NCBI GenBank assembly: GCA_015655445.1
Contig: JAATFA010000014.1
Location: 1 to 56,806, forward strand
Direction: 5' to 3'
DNA from: Actinomycetales bacterium
Lineage (GTDB): Bacteria > Actinomycetota > Actinomycetes > Actinomycetales > Microbacteriaceae
Length of the DNA stretch: 56,806 nt
Part shown: piece by piece, positions 1 through 8,373 of the stretch
Layout: each line of letters begins with the position of its first letter
Numbering within the stretch: the first letter of the stretch is position 1
The notes under the pieces: generated by a model
Databases searched by the model: none
Seen by the model: the letters and a program-made list of their open reading frames with translations, nothing else
Told to the model about the DNA's origin: nothing
Program-made: the position numbers and the translations under genes

Positions 1-1
1 C

Positions 2-388
<387 letters not shown>

Positions 389-404
389 GGCGCGGTCCGG
401 CGTT

Positions 405-1121
405 CTAGCGGGCGCGGGGGCCCGGGCTCTCGTCCGCGCCGGGACGGGTGCGCTCGTCGTCGTCAGGATCCGGGCGCTCGTCGTCGCTCGGATCGGGGTC
501 CCCGGCGCTCCGCCTCGGCGGGGACGCGAGGCGGCGGCTCGCGATGTCCTGGTGCGCGAGACGGCGCAGCGCGGCGAGCACGGGCTCGTAGAGCGCGGTG
601 CCGAGCACGGCGTACTCGATGACGTTGGCGGGCTCCTCGGGCGCGTGCGCGAGGTCGTACTCCGCGATCGCGCGCGCGTGCTCGCCGTAGACCGCGATGC
701 GCTCGGGCGTGGGCGGGATCCCGATCGCCTCCGCGGCCTCGAGCGCGCGCTCGAGCTGGCCGACGGCGGGGTAGCGCGGGTCGTAGACCTGGCCGAGGAG
801 GGCGAGCGCGGCGCGAGCGCGCGGATAGTCCTCGCGCTGCGTCTCGTAGGGCGGCAGGGCTGCGACCGCGCGTCCGAGGGTCGCGAAGAGGTCGGGGTCG
901 GGCCGGTCGATGAGGGCGAGCACGTCGCGCGTGCGCTGCAGGCTGAGCCCGACGACGTCCGTGAGGGCGCGGATGAGCCGGATGCGTCGCACGTGCACGT
1001 CGTCGTACTCGGCTTGCCTCGCGCCCGTGGGCGATCCGGGCATGAGCAGGCCCTCGCGCACGTAGTACTTGATCGTCGCGAGCGGCACGCCGCTGCGCCG
1101 CACGAGCTCGGAGACGCGCAT
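405..1121 (-). CDS. MerR-family transcriptional regulator
   Basis: A 238-residue DNA-binding regulator. The N-terminal winged helix-turn-helix is clear: MRVSELVRRSGVPLATIKYY, then REGLLMPG and a second helical block with the R-x-R-x-I-R-L-I pattern of MerR proteins (residues about 1-75). The rest is helical with no cysteine metal site, so a small-molecule or stress ligand is more likely than a metal. The C-terminal 45 residues are a low-complexity Asp/Arg/Pro tail. I chose ATG 1121 because AGGAGG lies 5 bp upstream; a longer frame extends upstream but would run over the shared promoter. It is divergent from the membrane protein at 1171, with a pair of operator-like repeats between them, so autoregulation and control of that neighbour are likely. 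Confidence 0.85.
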   Translation of the reverse strand: MRVSELVRRSGVPLATIKYYVREGLLMPGSPTGARQAEYDDVHVRRIRLIRALTDVVGLSLQRTRDVLALIDRPDPDLFATLGRAVAALPPYETQREDYPRARAALALLGQVYDPRYPAVGQLERALEAAEAIGIPPTPERIAVYGEHARAIAEYDLAHAPEEPANVIEYAVLGTALYEPVLAALRRLAHQDIASRRLASPPRRSAGDPDPSDDERPDPDDDERTRPGADESPGPRAR

Positions 1122-1150
1122 CGTCCTCCTTCGTCGCTGGGACTTGTATT

Positions 1151-1189
1151 GGATAGTGTAACTATCCATAATGGATACCGTGACTATCC
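1151..1189. promoter_or_regulatory. Twin operator-like inverted repeats between divergent genes
   Basis: Two 17-bp sites of the form GGATA-N7-TATCC lie at 1151-1167 and 1173-1189, 22 bp apart start to start. The first is fully palindromic (GGATAGT-GTA-ACTATCC). They sit in the only gap between the MerR gene and the membrane-protein gene, and the second overlaps the first codons of the latter. This is the expected place for a MerR-type operator, although two tandem sites are unusual for that family. Confidence 0.6.
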
Positions 1190-1599
1190 AATCGATCACG
1201 ACCCTCCTCGCCGGCATCCTGCTGCTGTCGCTCGTGACCGTCGAGGCGGGCGGCTACTTCCTCACGCGCGTGCTCGGGGGGAGGGTGCCCGCGAACACGC
1301 TGCAGACGAGCTTCTACCGCGCGGGACACGCGCACGCCGCCGTGCTCCTCGTGCTCGGCGTCGCGATCCTCGCCGTCGTCGGCGATGCGCACCTCCCGGC
1401 GCCGTGGGACTGGATCGCACGGCTCGGCGTGCCAGTCGCCGCGATCCTCATGCCCGCCGGCTTCTTCCTCTCCGTATGGGGGCGCGATCCGCGCCGACCC
1501 AACCGCCTCATCGTGCTGCTGTGGATCGGCGCGGCATGCCTCACGGTCGGGCTCCTCACTGCCGGCGTCGGCCTCGTCGCGGCGGCCGTGAGGGCGTGA
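1171..1599 (+). CDS. Small four-helix membrane protein, partner of the MerR regulator
   Basis: A 142-residue hydrophobic protein with four predicted transmembrane segments (about residues 8-30, 52-72, 86-106 and 118-140). A GHAHAAVLLVL segment in helix 2 carries the only histidines within a helix. I do not recognise a named family beyond small actinobacterial integral membrane proteins. ATG 1171 has no Shine-Dalgarno sequence and an AT-rich TAACTAT stretch a few bases upstream, so the transcript may be leaderless. The divergent MerR gene and the operators overlapping its start suggest that it is the regulator's target. Confidence 0.72.
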   Translation: MDTVTIQSITTLLAGILLLSLVTVEAGGYFLTRVLGGRVPANTLQTSFYRAGHAHAAVLLVLGVAILAVVGDAHLPAPWDWIARLGVPVAAILMPAGFFLSVWGRDPRRPNRLIVLLWIGAACLTVGLLTAGVGLVAAAVRA

Positions 1600-1642
1600 C
1601 CCGGCCGCCCGTCCGCTGCCCGCGCCCCCGCGTGCCGGCCCG

Positions 1643-2677
1643 CTATCCGGCGAGCGCGCCCGCGCGCTGGCGCTCGAGCAGGTCGGCGTGGTGGATGGCC
1701 GCGACGTTCGGATGCGCCCGCAGCCGGTAGCGCAGCGCGTTGTCCCCGTAGGTCTCGAGGATCGGGCTGGCGGTCGGGTCGAGCGAGAGCCCGCGCGCCT
1801 CGCGCGCGAGCTCCGGGCTCAGCGGCAGGCGCGGCATGCGCGCGTCGAGCGCGGGGTTGAGGAAGAACGGGATCGAGATGCGGTCCGTCCCCTCCGGCGG
1901 GGATTGCACGCGGTGCAGGGTCGCCTTGAGGTAGCCGCCCGTAGCGAGCTCGAGCATCTCCCCGATGTTGACGACGAACGTGCCCGGGATCGAGGGGGCC
2001 TCGATCCACTCGCCCTCGTGCTCGACCTGCAGGCCGGCCTTGCCGGGCTCGACCAGCAGGAGCGTGAGCACGCCGCCGTCGCGGTGGGCGCCCACGCCCT
2101 GCTGCCGCTCGGGGGCGGACTCGCCCGGATAGCGCACGATCTTCGTGAACGAGAGCGGCCGGTGGGCGAAGGCCTCGTCGAACGTGTCGGCGGGGGCGCC
2201 GAGGGAGACCGCCCACTCGCGCATGAGGCGCAGCCCCAGCGCGCCGAGGCGCTCGTTCCAGCGCAGGGCGACGTCCTTGAGCTCCGGGAGCTCCTCGGGC
2301 CACAGGTTCGGGCCCTCGAGCCGCCAGTAGTCGGCGACGCCGGGCCCGGGCTCGACCGCGTCGCGCTCGGGCCCGATGTCGATCTGCTCGCGCCAGTCGA
2401 CGTCCCCGTGGGTGCGCTCGCCGCCGACGCGCGTGTAGCCGCGGAACTGCGGGCTATGGGTGTTCTCGATCGCGAGCTTCGCCTCCGTGGGCAGCGCGAA
2501 GAAGCGGCGCGCGACGGCGAGCAGCTCGTCGATGAGCTCCTGCTCGATGCCGTGCCCGGTGAGGTAGAAGAAGCCCACGTCGTGGGTCACCTCGCGCAGG
2601 TCGTCGCGGAACGCGGCCGCCTCGGCCGGGCTGGCGTCGAGGCGGGAGAGGTCGAGCATCGGGAGTGTGGATGGCAT
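1643..2677 (-). CDS. 2-oxoglutarate/Fe(II)-dependent dioxygenase, isopenicillin N synthase-like
   Basis: A 344-residue cytosolic oxygenase of the IPNS/flavonoid-type 2OG family. The N-terminal DIOX_N domain spans about residues 5-125 (VGFFYLTGHGI is diagnostic). The C-terminal double-stranded beta-helix holds the iron triad: GAHRDGG supplies His and Asp, and ATLHRV the distal His. RISIPFFLNP supplies the R-x-S motif that binds 2-oxoglutarate. All key residues are present, so it should be active; the substrate cannot be read from sequence. I chose ATG 2677 because the family begins MPxLDLS and GGATCGGAG precedes it; the upstream open frame is read-through across the palindromic repeat. It is convergent with the membrane protein at 1171. 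Confidence 0.88.
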   Translation of the reverse strand: MPSTLPMLDLSRLDASPAEAAAFRDDLREVTHDVGFFYLTGHGIEQELIDELLAVARRFFALPTEAKLAIENTHSPQFRGYTRVGGERTHGDVDWREQIDIGPERDAVEPGPGVADYWRLEGPNLWPEELPELKDVALRWNERLGALGLRLMREWAVSLGAPADTFDEAFAHRPLSFTKIVRYPGESAPERQQGVGAHRDGGVLTLLLVEPGKAGLQVEHEGEWIEAPSIPGTFVVNIGEMLELATGGYLKATLHRVQSPPEGTDRISIPFFLNPALDARMPRLPLSPELAREARGLSLDPTASPILETYGDNALRYRLRAHPNVAAIHHADLLERQRAGALAG

Positions 2678-2758
2678 GCTCCGATCCTCGCAACATCCGC
2701 GCCTCCATGCCGCTCTGTTACGCTCCGCCCCACCCGCGCGCCGAGCGCCCGACGCGGA

Positions 2759-2824
2759 CGCGCGAAGTGTGAGTTTGTGCGGGTTTCGGGAACCCGAAAC
2801 CCGCACAAACTCACACTTCGCGCG
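2759..2824. repeat. Long perfect palindrome, copy 1 of a three-copy family
   Basis: Arms 2759-2790 and 2793-2824 (32 bp each) are perfectly complementary around a 2-base centre. The arm core contains GAAGTGTGAGTTTGTGCG followed by GGTTTCGGG. It lies between the 3' end of the lysozyme-like gene (2893) and the start side of the dioxygenase gene. Related copies are at 38213-38274 and 56574-56631. It could act as a cruciform, terminator or nucleoid/transposition site; it has no T-tract. Confidence 0.9.
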
Positions 2825-2892
2825 GTGCGTCGGCGCGCGCAGCGCGGCGGCGCTCCGCGCGCGGGCCCCGCCGAGCGCGTGGCGCCGGGAGG

Positions 2893-3624
2893 TCAGTCGC
2901 CCCAGGCGGAGGTGGGGGCCTTCACGACGGGGACGGGGGCGTGGCTCCAGTGCGTGCCGTCGCCGTAGTGGCTGCTCGCCCACGGGGAGGCCCAGATCGC
3001 CGGCTCGATCATCTCCGGCGGCGCGGAGGCCGCGAGCCCCGCGACGATACTGCTGTAGAAGGAGTGGGTCGCGAGGTTCTTCGCCGCCATCTGCGCCGCC
3101 GTCACGAGATCGGGGTAGGAGCCGAGGCCCGCCCCGCCGCCCGACCCGTAGCCGTTATTGAGCGGGTTGTTGCGGTTCCACCAGTTGGTGGGACCGTTCT
3201 CCTGCCGCATCCAGCGCACGAGCACCGTGACGTTGGAGTCCGTGACCGGCCAGCCTCCGGAGAGGAGCACGATGCGCGCCCAGTCGTAGTTCGTGCCGCT
3301 CTCGGCGAGCATCTGGACGCCGGGCTTGGCAGAGTACGCGTCGCGCGTGATGTCGGCGGCGCTCACGTGCCCGCCCACCTGGAGCGCCTGCGGGTGCGCC
3401 GCGACGTACGCCTGCAGGAGCGCGCTCGCGCTCGGGGGCGCCGGCGGCGCGATCGCGACGAGGGCGGTGAGGGCGAACGTGCTCACGGACGCGCCCCACG
3501 CGATGCGCGCCCGCGGGCTCATGCGCAGTCGCGGGAGGAGCGACCACCACGGACGGCGGGCGCGGGGTGCAGCATGCCGGGCGGTGCGGCGCGGAGAGGA
3601 GGTCTGGAAGGAAGAAGTGCTCAT
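2893..3624 (-). CDS. Secreted or membrane-anchored lysozyme-like protein
   Basis: A 243-residue protein. A basic N-terminal stretch is followed by one hydrophobic helix (about residues 43-62, ending PPSASA), so it is a long signal peptide or anchor. The body has a lysozyme/transglycosylase look: WMRQENGPTNWWNRNNPLNN offers a candidate catalytic Glu followed by the Asn-rich NPLNN motif seen in phage-type and actinobacterial peptidoglycan hydrolases. AAQMAAKNL is the helix that usually follows. It probably acts on the cell wall. The start is uncertain: ATG 3624 gives the full basic leader, while ATG 3522 would give a conventional signal peptide; neither has a good ribosome site. Enzymatic activity is inferred. 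Confidence 0.68.
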   Translation of the reverse strand: MSTSSFQTSSPRRTARHAAPRARRPWWSLLPRLRMSPRARIAWGASVSTFALTALVAIAPPAPPSASALLQAYVAAHPQALQVGGHVSAADITRDAYSAKPGVQMLAESGTNYDWARIVLLSGGWPVTDSNVTVLVRWMRQENGPTNWWNRNNPLNNGYGSGGGAGLGSYPDLVTAAQMAAKNLATHSFYSSIVAGLAASAPPEMIEPAIWASPWASSHYGDGTHWSHAPVPVVKAPTSAWGD

Positions 3625-3981
3625 ATGTCGAGGCCGGCCTGGGCTCCCGCTCGGGTGTGCCGACAGGTATCGACGCCGAGCGTGCCGAGGCTGACGAAGG
3701 GTTCTCGTGCCTGGGCCGTTCCGACGAACGCGGAACAGGCCGGTCTTCGTGTCGTTCGTGCCATAGTAGCCGCAATCCGTCCTGGCTCGTGAGCGGGATC
3801 GGACGGGAGCGCCGGCCTGTGAGTCCTCTCAGTCATGGGGAGGAGGGGTTGCCACCACCCCGCGGCCGTGCTGCGGCCCTCAGCCGATCCATACGCTTTC
3901 GAAGCCTTCCGCATAGTCGGCGTCCCTACCGTCCCTCTCGACAGACGCGGAAGGGCGGTCGATCGTGAGGCGGACACGCGG
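3625..3981. other. 357-bp intergenic region between divergent genes
   Basis: This gap separates the lysozyme-like gene (leftwards) from the adaptor operon (rightwards) and must hold both promoters. I see no tRNA, no convincing small ORF and no strong inverted repeat. It is somewhat less GC-rich than the flanking genes. Confidence 0.5.
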
Positions 3982-5463
3982 GTGAAGGGCTTCCTCAAGC
4001 GCATCGGCACGCGCACGTGGATCATCGTGGGGGCCATCGTCGTGGTCGTCGCCGGGGCAGCCGTGTACTGGTTCGGCTTCGGGATGCCGGCGACCGCCTC
4101 GAGCGCGCAGACCGTCTCCCAGGTCGTGCAGGCGGCGACGACGACGATGGAGAAGACTGTGACCGGCTCCGGCACGGTCGCCCCCCTTGTGGAGGAGGAC
4201 GTGAGCTTCGCCGCGTCCGGCACGGTCACGGCGGTGAACGTGCAGGCCGGCAGCACGGTGAAGGCCGGTGACGTGCTCGCGACGATCGACGACCTCACCG
4301 TGCGCGCCGACCTTCTGAGCGCCCAGGCCGACCTCGCGACCGCGCAGTCCAAGCTCACGCAGGACGAGGACGCGGACGACGGCAGCACTGCCGCGGACTC
4401 GCGCGTCGCGGCCGACGAGGCCGCCGTGCAGGTCGCGCAGGCATCGGTCGACGCCGCGCAGGCGGCGATGGGCGAGACGAGCCTCACGGCGCCCGTCGCG
4501 GGACTCGTGACAGCCGTGAACGTCGCGGTCGGCGACGTCGTCTCCGGCTCGGGCTCGTCGGGCTCGGCTTCGGGCTCCGGCTCCTCCAGCTCCGGCTCGT
4601 CCGGCTCGACTTCGGGCTCCGGCTCCTCCGGGTCGTCCGCGTCCGGCCAGGCGGCGGGCGGCTCCTCGAGCGGCTCGAGCTCGGGCTCGTCCTCGAGCGC
4701 GCAGTTCACGATCGTCGGCACCGACGCGTGGCACGTGAGCGTGCCCGTGAGCGCCGCGAGCGTGAAGAACGTGGCGGTCGGCGACGAGGTGACCTTCACG
4801 ACGACCGACGGCACGCGCTTCTTCGGCACGGTGAGCTCCGTGGGGATGCTGCCCTCGACGAGCTCGGGCGCGGCGATGTACCCCGTGGACGTCAAGGTCA
4901 CGGGATCCCCTGACGGGCTCTACGACGGCGTCTCCGCGGACGCGACGATCGTCTACGAGCGGCGCGACGACGTGCTCGCCGTGCCGAGCGCGGCCATCAC
5001 GACGAAGGACGGCGTGTCGACGGTCGAGAAGGTCGTCGACGGCAAGGACGTCCCCACGACCGTCACGACGGGTGAGGTCTCCGACTCCATGACCGAGATC
5101 ACGAAGGGCCTCTCGGCGGGCGACCAGGTGCGCGTGACCTACGTGCGCGCCACGACGGGCGGCACGGGCGGCTCCGGGTCCGGCGAGTCCGGGCGCGGAG
5201 GCTTCTCCGGCGGCGGCGAGTTCCCGGGCGGCGGCTTCGGCGGCGGCTCGGGCACGGCTCCTGGCGGCGGCGGAGGCTTCCCGGGCGGGGGCGGCGCCCC
5301 CGGATCGGGCACGAGCGGCTCGGGTTTCCGCACCGGCACCGGCACCGGCTCGGGCTTCCGGTCCGGCACTGGCTCGGGCTTCCGGTCCGGCGCCGGCACC
5401 GGCGGCTCGGGGTCGGGCTCCGCGACGACGACGCGGTCGACGGACGGGGGCTCGCGTGGCTGA
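3982..5463 (+). CDS. MacA/HlyD-type efflux adaptor protein (first of two)
   Basis: A 493-residue adaptor anchored by one N-terminal helix (about residues 11-30). Two half lipoyl-like motifs are visible: ASGTVTAVNVQAGSTVKAGD before the hairpin and APVAGLVTAVNVAVGD after it. A beta-barrel (VAVGDEVTFTT) and a membrane-proximal domain (VLAVPSAAITT) follow. A Ser/Gly-only linker of about 45 residues (bases 4552-4700) is inserted after the second lipoyl half, and the last 100 residues are Gly-rich. GTG 3982 is chosen because hydrophobic anchoring follows directly. It starts an operon with the ATPase (8-bp overlap) and permease; in a monoderm it probably feeds substrates to, or stabilises, the MacB-like transporter. 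The substrate is unknown. Confidence 0.82.
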   Translation: MKGFLKRIGTRTWIIVGAIVVVVAGAAVYWFGFGMPATASSAQTVSQVVQAATTTMEKTVTGSGTVAPLVEEDVSFAASGTVTAVNVQAGSTVKAGDVLATIDDLTVRADLLSAQADLATAQSKLTQDEDADDGSTAADSRVAADEAAVQVAQASVDAAQAAMGETSLTAPVAGLVTAVNVAVGDVVSGSGSSGSASGSGSSSSGSSGSTSGSGSSGSSASGQAAGGSSSGSSSGSSSSAQFTIVGTDAWHVSVPVSAASVKNVAVGDEVTFTTTDGTRFFGTVSSVGMLPSTSSGAAMYPVDVKVTGSPDGLYDGVSADATIVYERRDDVLAVPSAAITTKDGVSTVEKVVDGKDVPTTVTTGEVSDSMTEITKGLSAGDQVRVTYVRATTGGTGGSGSGESGRGGFSGGGEFPGGGFGGGSGTAPGGGGGFPGGGGAPGSGTSGSGFRTGTGTGSGFRSGTGSGFRSGAGTGGSGSGSATTTRSTDGGSRG

Positions 5464-6223
5464 GCGCACGACGGCGCCGACGGCGTCCGCGGCGTCCGCG
5501 GCCACGTCCTCCGCACGGCGGCGCGGAGCGGCCGAGGCGCGACCCGTCATCGAGCTCGTCGGAGCCCGCAAGACGTACCGCTCGGGCAGCATCGAGTTCG
5601 AGGCGCTCAAGGGCATCGACGTGCGCATCGACGAGGGCGAGTACGTGGCGATCATGGGCCCGTCGGGATCCGGCAAGTCGACGATCATGAACGTCCTCGG
5701 CTGTCTCGACACCCTCACCGAGGGGGAGTACCGGCTCGGCGGCGTCGACGTCGAGGACCTCGACGAGGCGGATCTCGCGGCGATCCGCAACCGCCAGATC
5801 GGCTTCGTCTTCCAGCAGTTCCACCTGCTGCCCTCCCTCTCGGCCGAGCGCAACGTCGAGCTGCCGCTCGTCTACGCGGCCGTGCCGGCGGACGAGCGCC
5901 GGCGCCGTGCGCGAGCCGCGCTCGAGCGCGTGGGACTCGGTGACCGGTTCGAGAACCGTCCCGGCGAGCTCTCCGGCGGCCAGCAGCAGCGCGTAGCGGT
6001 CGCCCGCGCGCTCGTCGGCGAGCCGACGATGATCCTCGCCGACGAGCCGACGGGCAACCTCGACTCCGTCTCGACGGCCGACGTGCTCGCGCTCTTCGAC
6101 GAGCTGCACGCGTCGGGCCGCACGATCGTGCTCATCACGCACGAGCTCGAGGTCGCCGAGCGCGCGCGCCGCATCATCCGCGTGCGCGACGGGCTCATCC
6201 AGGGGGACGAGGTGACGGCGTGA
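5456..6223 (+). CDS. MacB-type ABC transporter ATP-binding protein
   Basis: A 255-residue ATPase of the LolD/MacB (Type VII) ABC family, on the cytoplasmic face of the permease encoded next. It has Walker A GPSGSGKST, the Q-loop segment GFVFQQFHLLP, signature LSGGQQQR, Walker B MILADEPTGNLD and the H-loop VLITHE, all intact. About 30 residues of Ala/Thr-rich extension precede the domain. GTG 5456 overlaps the adaptor stop by 8 bp, and the 3' end overlaps the permease start as GTGA, so the three are translationally coupled. Confidence 0.95.
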   Translation: MAERTTAPTASAASAATSSARRRGAAEARPVIELVGARKTYRSGSIEFEALKGIDVRIDEGEYVAIMGPSGSGKSTIMNVLGCLDTLTEGEYRLGGVDVEDLDEADLAAIRNRQIGFVFQQFHLLPSLSAERNVELPLVYAAVPADERRRRARAALERVGLGDRFENRPGELSGGQQQRVAVARALVGEPTMILADEPTGNLDSVSTADVLALFDELHASGRTIVLITHELEVAERARRIIRVRDGLIQGDEVTA

Positions 6224-7452
6224 GCTGGCTCGAGACGTTCCGCACGAGCTGGGCCGCCGTGCGCTCGCATGCCCTGCGGTCGGTGCTCACGGTCGTGGGC
6301 ATCCTCATCGGCATCGCCGCCGTCATCCTCACGGTCGGCCTCGGCCTCGGCACGCAGAAGGACGTGAGCGCCCAGATCTCGGCGCTCGGCAGCAACCTGC
6401 TGATCGTCTCGCCCGGCAGCACGACGAGCTCCTCGGGCGTTCGCGGCGGCTTCGGCACGGGGTCGACGCTCACGATCGCGGACGCCGTCGCGCTCGCCTC
6501 GCACGTGAGCGCGCCCGACGTCAAGGCCGTCGCGGCGGAGAAGACGAGCTCGCAGTCGCTCACGGCGGGCAGCACGAACTGGACGACGTCGGTGAGCGGA
6601 GTGACGCCGTCGTGGCTGAGCGTGCGCTCGCGCTCGATCGAGGTCGGGCGCTTCCTCACGTCCTCCGACGACGCGCAGTCCTCCGACGTCGTCGTGCTCG
6701 GCTCGGAGGCCGCGCAGGAGCTCTTCGGGCGGACGGTCGGCGTCGTCGGCCAGACCGTCACGGTCGCCGGCACCTCGTTCGAGGTCGTCGGCGTGCTCGC
6801 TCCCGCCGGATCCGACTCCTCGAGCAACCTCGACGACGTCGCGCTCGTGCCCATGTCGACGGCGCAGACGCAGCTCTCGACGGGGGCGAGCAGCAGCGTC
6901 TCGACCGTCTACCTCGAGGCCGCCTCGGCGGGGCGGCTCTCCGCGGCCTATCAGGAGGCACGTGCGGTGCTCCTCACGACGCACGGGATCGCGGACGCCT
7001 CGGGCGCGGACTTCACGATCAGCAGCCAGGACGCCCTCGTGAGCACGGCGACGGCCGTCTACCGCACGCTCACGGTGCTCCTCACGGGCATCGCCGCGCT
7101 CTCGCTGCTCGTCGGCGGCATCGGGGTCATGAACATCATGCTGGTCTCGGTCACCGAGCGCACGCGTGAGATCGGCCTGCGCAAGGCGCTCGGGGCGCCG
7201 CCGGGCGCGATCCGGCGGCAGTTCCTCGTCGAGGCTGCCATCCTCGGCCTCTCCGGCGGCGTCCTCGGCGCGCTCGTGGGGTCGCTCGCCGCGCTCCTGC
7301 TGCCGGCGGCGATCGGGAGCTCGGTCGTCGTGTCGCCCGCCGCGATCGGCCTCTCGCTCGGCGTCTCGGTCGCGATCGGGATCGTCTTCGGCGTGTACCC
7401 GGCCACGCGCGCCGCCCGTCTCGCCCCCATCGACGCCCTCCGGACCGAGTGA
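6220..7452 (+). CDS. MacB-type ABC transporter permease (FtsX domain)
   Basis: A 410-residue permease with the four-helix MacB topology: one N-terminal helix (about residues 22-42), a large extracellular MacB_PCD domain (about 45-270), then three C-terminal helices forming the FtsX domain. The diagnostic cytoplasmic motif TERTREIGLRKALGA is present, preceded by GGIGVMNIMLVSV. MacB-type pumps use ATP to drive extracytoplasmic conformational change, exporting peptides, antibiotics or lipoproteins. It starts at GTG 6220 overlapping the ATPase stop by 4 bp, and is followed 48 bp later by the lipoprotein gene. Confidence 0.93.
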   Translation: MSWLETFRTSWAAVRSHALRSVLTVVGILIGIAAVILTVGLGLGTQKDVSAQISALGSNLLIVSPGSTTSSSGVRGGFGTGSTLTIADAVALASHVSAPDVKAVAAEKTSSQSLTAGSTNWTTSVSGVTPSWLSVRSRSIEVGRFLTSSDDAQSSDVVVLGSEAAQELFGRTVGVVGQTVTVAGTSFEVVGVLAPAGSDSSSNLDDVALVPMSTAQTQLSTGASSSVSTVYLEAASAGRLSAAYQEARAVLLTTHGIADASGADFTISSQDALVSTATAVYRTLTVLLTGIAALSLLVGGIGVMNIMLVSVTERTREIGLRKALGAPPGAIRRQFLVEAAILGLSGGVLGALVGSLAALLLPAAIGSSVVVSPAAIGLSLGVSVAIGIVFGVYPATRAARLAPIDALRTE

Positions 7453-7500
7453 CCGGATGAGCGCACGATGATCCGCCACCATCGAATCCAGGGAGAACCC

Positions 7501-8373
7501 ATGCCCGCATCCGTCCGGGAGCGGCGCCTCCGCGCCGGAGCCCTCGTCACCGCGGCGCTCGGCGCCGCCGTGCTGCTCGCCGCATGCTCCAGCGGCGGCA
7601 CGACCGCAGCGCCCAGCGCGAGCCCTCAGGCGCAGGGCGGCGGCGCGCGAGGCGGCTTCGGCGCGGGAGGAGGCGGCGTGTCCGGCGAGATCGCGGACGT
7701 CGAGGGCACGACGCTGCAGGTGCAGGACACCGGCAGCCAGACCGCCGTGACCTACACGAGCGACACGCGCATCGACGAGACGGTCGCGGCGACCGCGGCG
7801 GACGTCACGACGGGCTCGTGCATCCGCGCCGAGCTCGGCAGCGACGGGAGCACGGCGACGAGCGTCGAGATCACGGCGCCCGACGGCGGCTGCTCGGCCG
7901 GCACGGGGCGGCCGGACGGGAACGGCGCGTCGGGCGCGCCCCGCCCCACGGGGGCGCCGGGCGGTCAGGGCTCGCGCGGCCACGGCGGCTATGGGGGCTA
8001 TGGGGGCGGCGGTGAGGGCGGCGCCGCTCCCTCGGGCGCCCCCGGCGGCGGTTTCACGCCCCCGGTGAGCGGGACGGTCTCGGCCGTGTCCGCGACCTCG
8101 ATCACGGTCTCGACCGACAGGGACGGCTCGTCGAGCACGCAGAAGGTCGCGATCGGGTCGTCGACGACCTTCACGAAGACCGTGACGGCCTCCGCCTCGG
8201 CCCTCGTCGTGGGCAAGTGCCTCACGGCCTTCGGGAGCGCGAACACCAGCGGGGTCGTCACGGCGACGACGATGACGGTGAGCGATCCGGGCTCCGACGG
8301 ATGCTCCGCGGGTCTGGGCGCGGGCAGGTTCGGTGGCGATCGCGGCACCGGCAGCGGGAGCAGCGATGGCTGA
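7501..8373 (+). CDS. Lipoprotein with two DUF5666-like repeats
   Basis: A 290-residue exported lipoprotein. The signal peptide ends in lipobox LLAAC (Cys at about residue 25). Two homologous beta-rich repeats follow, each running Gly-x-Val/Ile-x-x-Val-x-x-T-x-h-x-h-x-D, then a thymine-free charge-poor strand and a Gly-Ser-C motif: residues about 60-125 (GEIADVEGTTLQVQD to GSCIRAEL) and 185-265 (GTVSAVSATSITVSTD to GKCLTAFG). A Gly/Tyr/Pro-rich linker separates them. ATG 7501 has GGGAG 7 bp upstream. Its place between the permease and the second adaptor suggests a surface accessory of the same efflux complex; the function is not known. Confidence 0.8.
   Translation: MPASVRERRLRAGALVTAALGAAVLLAACSSGGTTAAPSASPQAQGGGARGGFGAGGGGVSGEIADVEGTTLQVQDTGSQTAVTYTSDTRIDETVAATAADVTTGSCIRAELGSDGSTATSVEITAPDGGCSAGTGRPDGNGASGAPRPTGAPGGQGSRGHGGYGGYGGGGEGGAAPSGAPGGGFTPPVSGTVSAVSATSITVSTDRDGSSSTQKVAIGSSTTFTKTVTASASALVVGKCLTAFGSANTSGVVTATTMTVSDPGSDGCSAGLGAGRFGGDRGTGSGSSDG

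Noticed and set aside
3835-3981. Upstream in-frame extension of the first adaptor gene
   Set aside because: The added residues have no motif and precede the membrane anchor by about 50 residues; GTG 3982 fits the family better.
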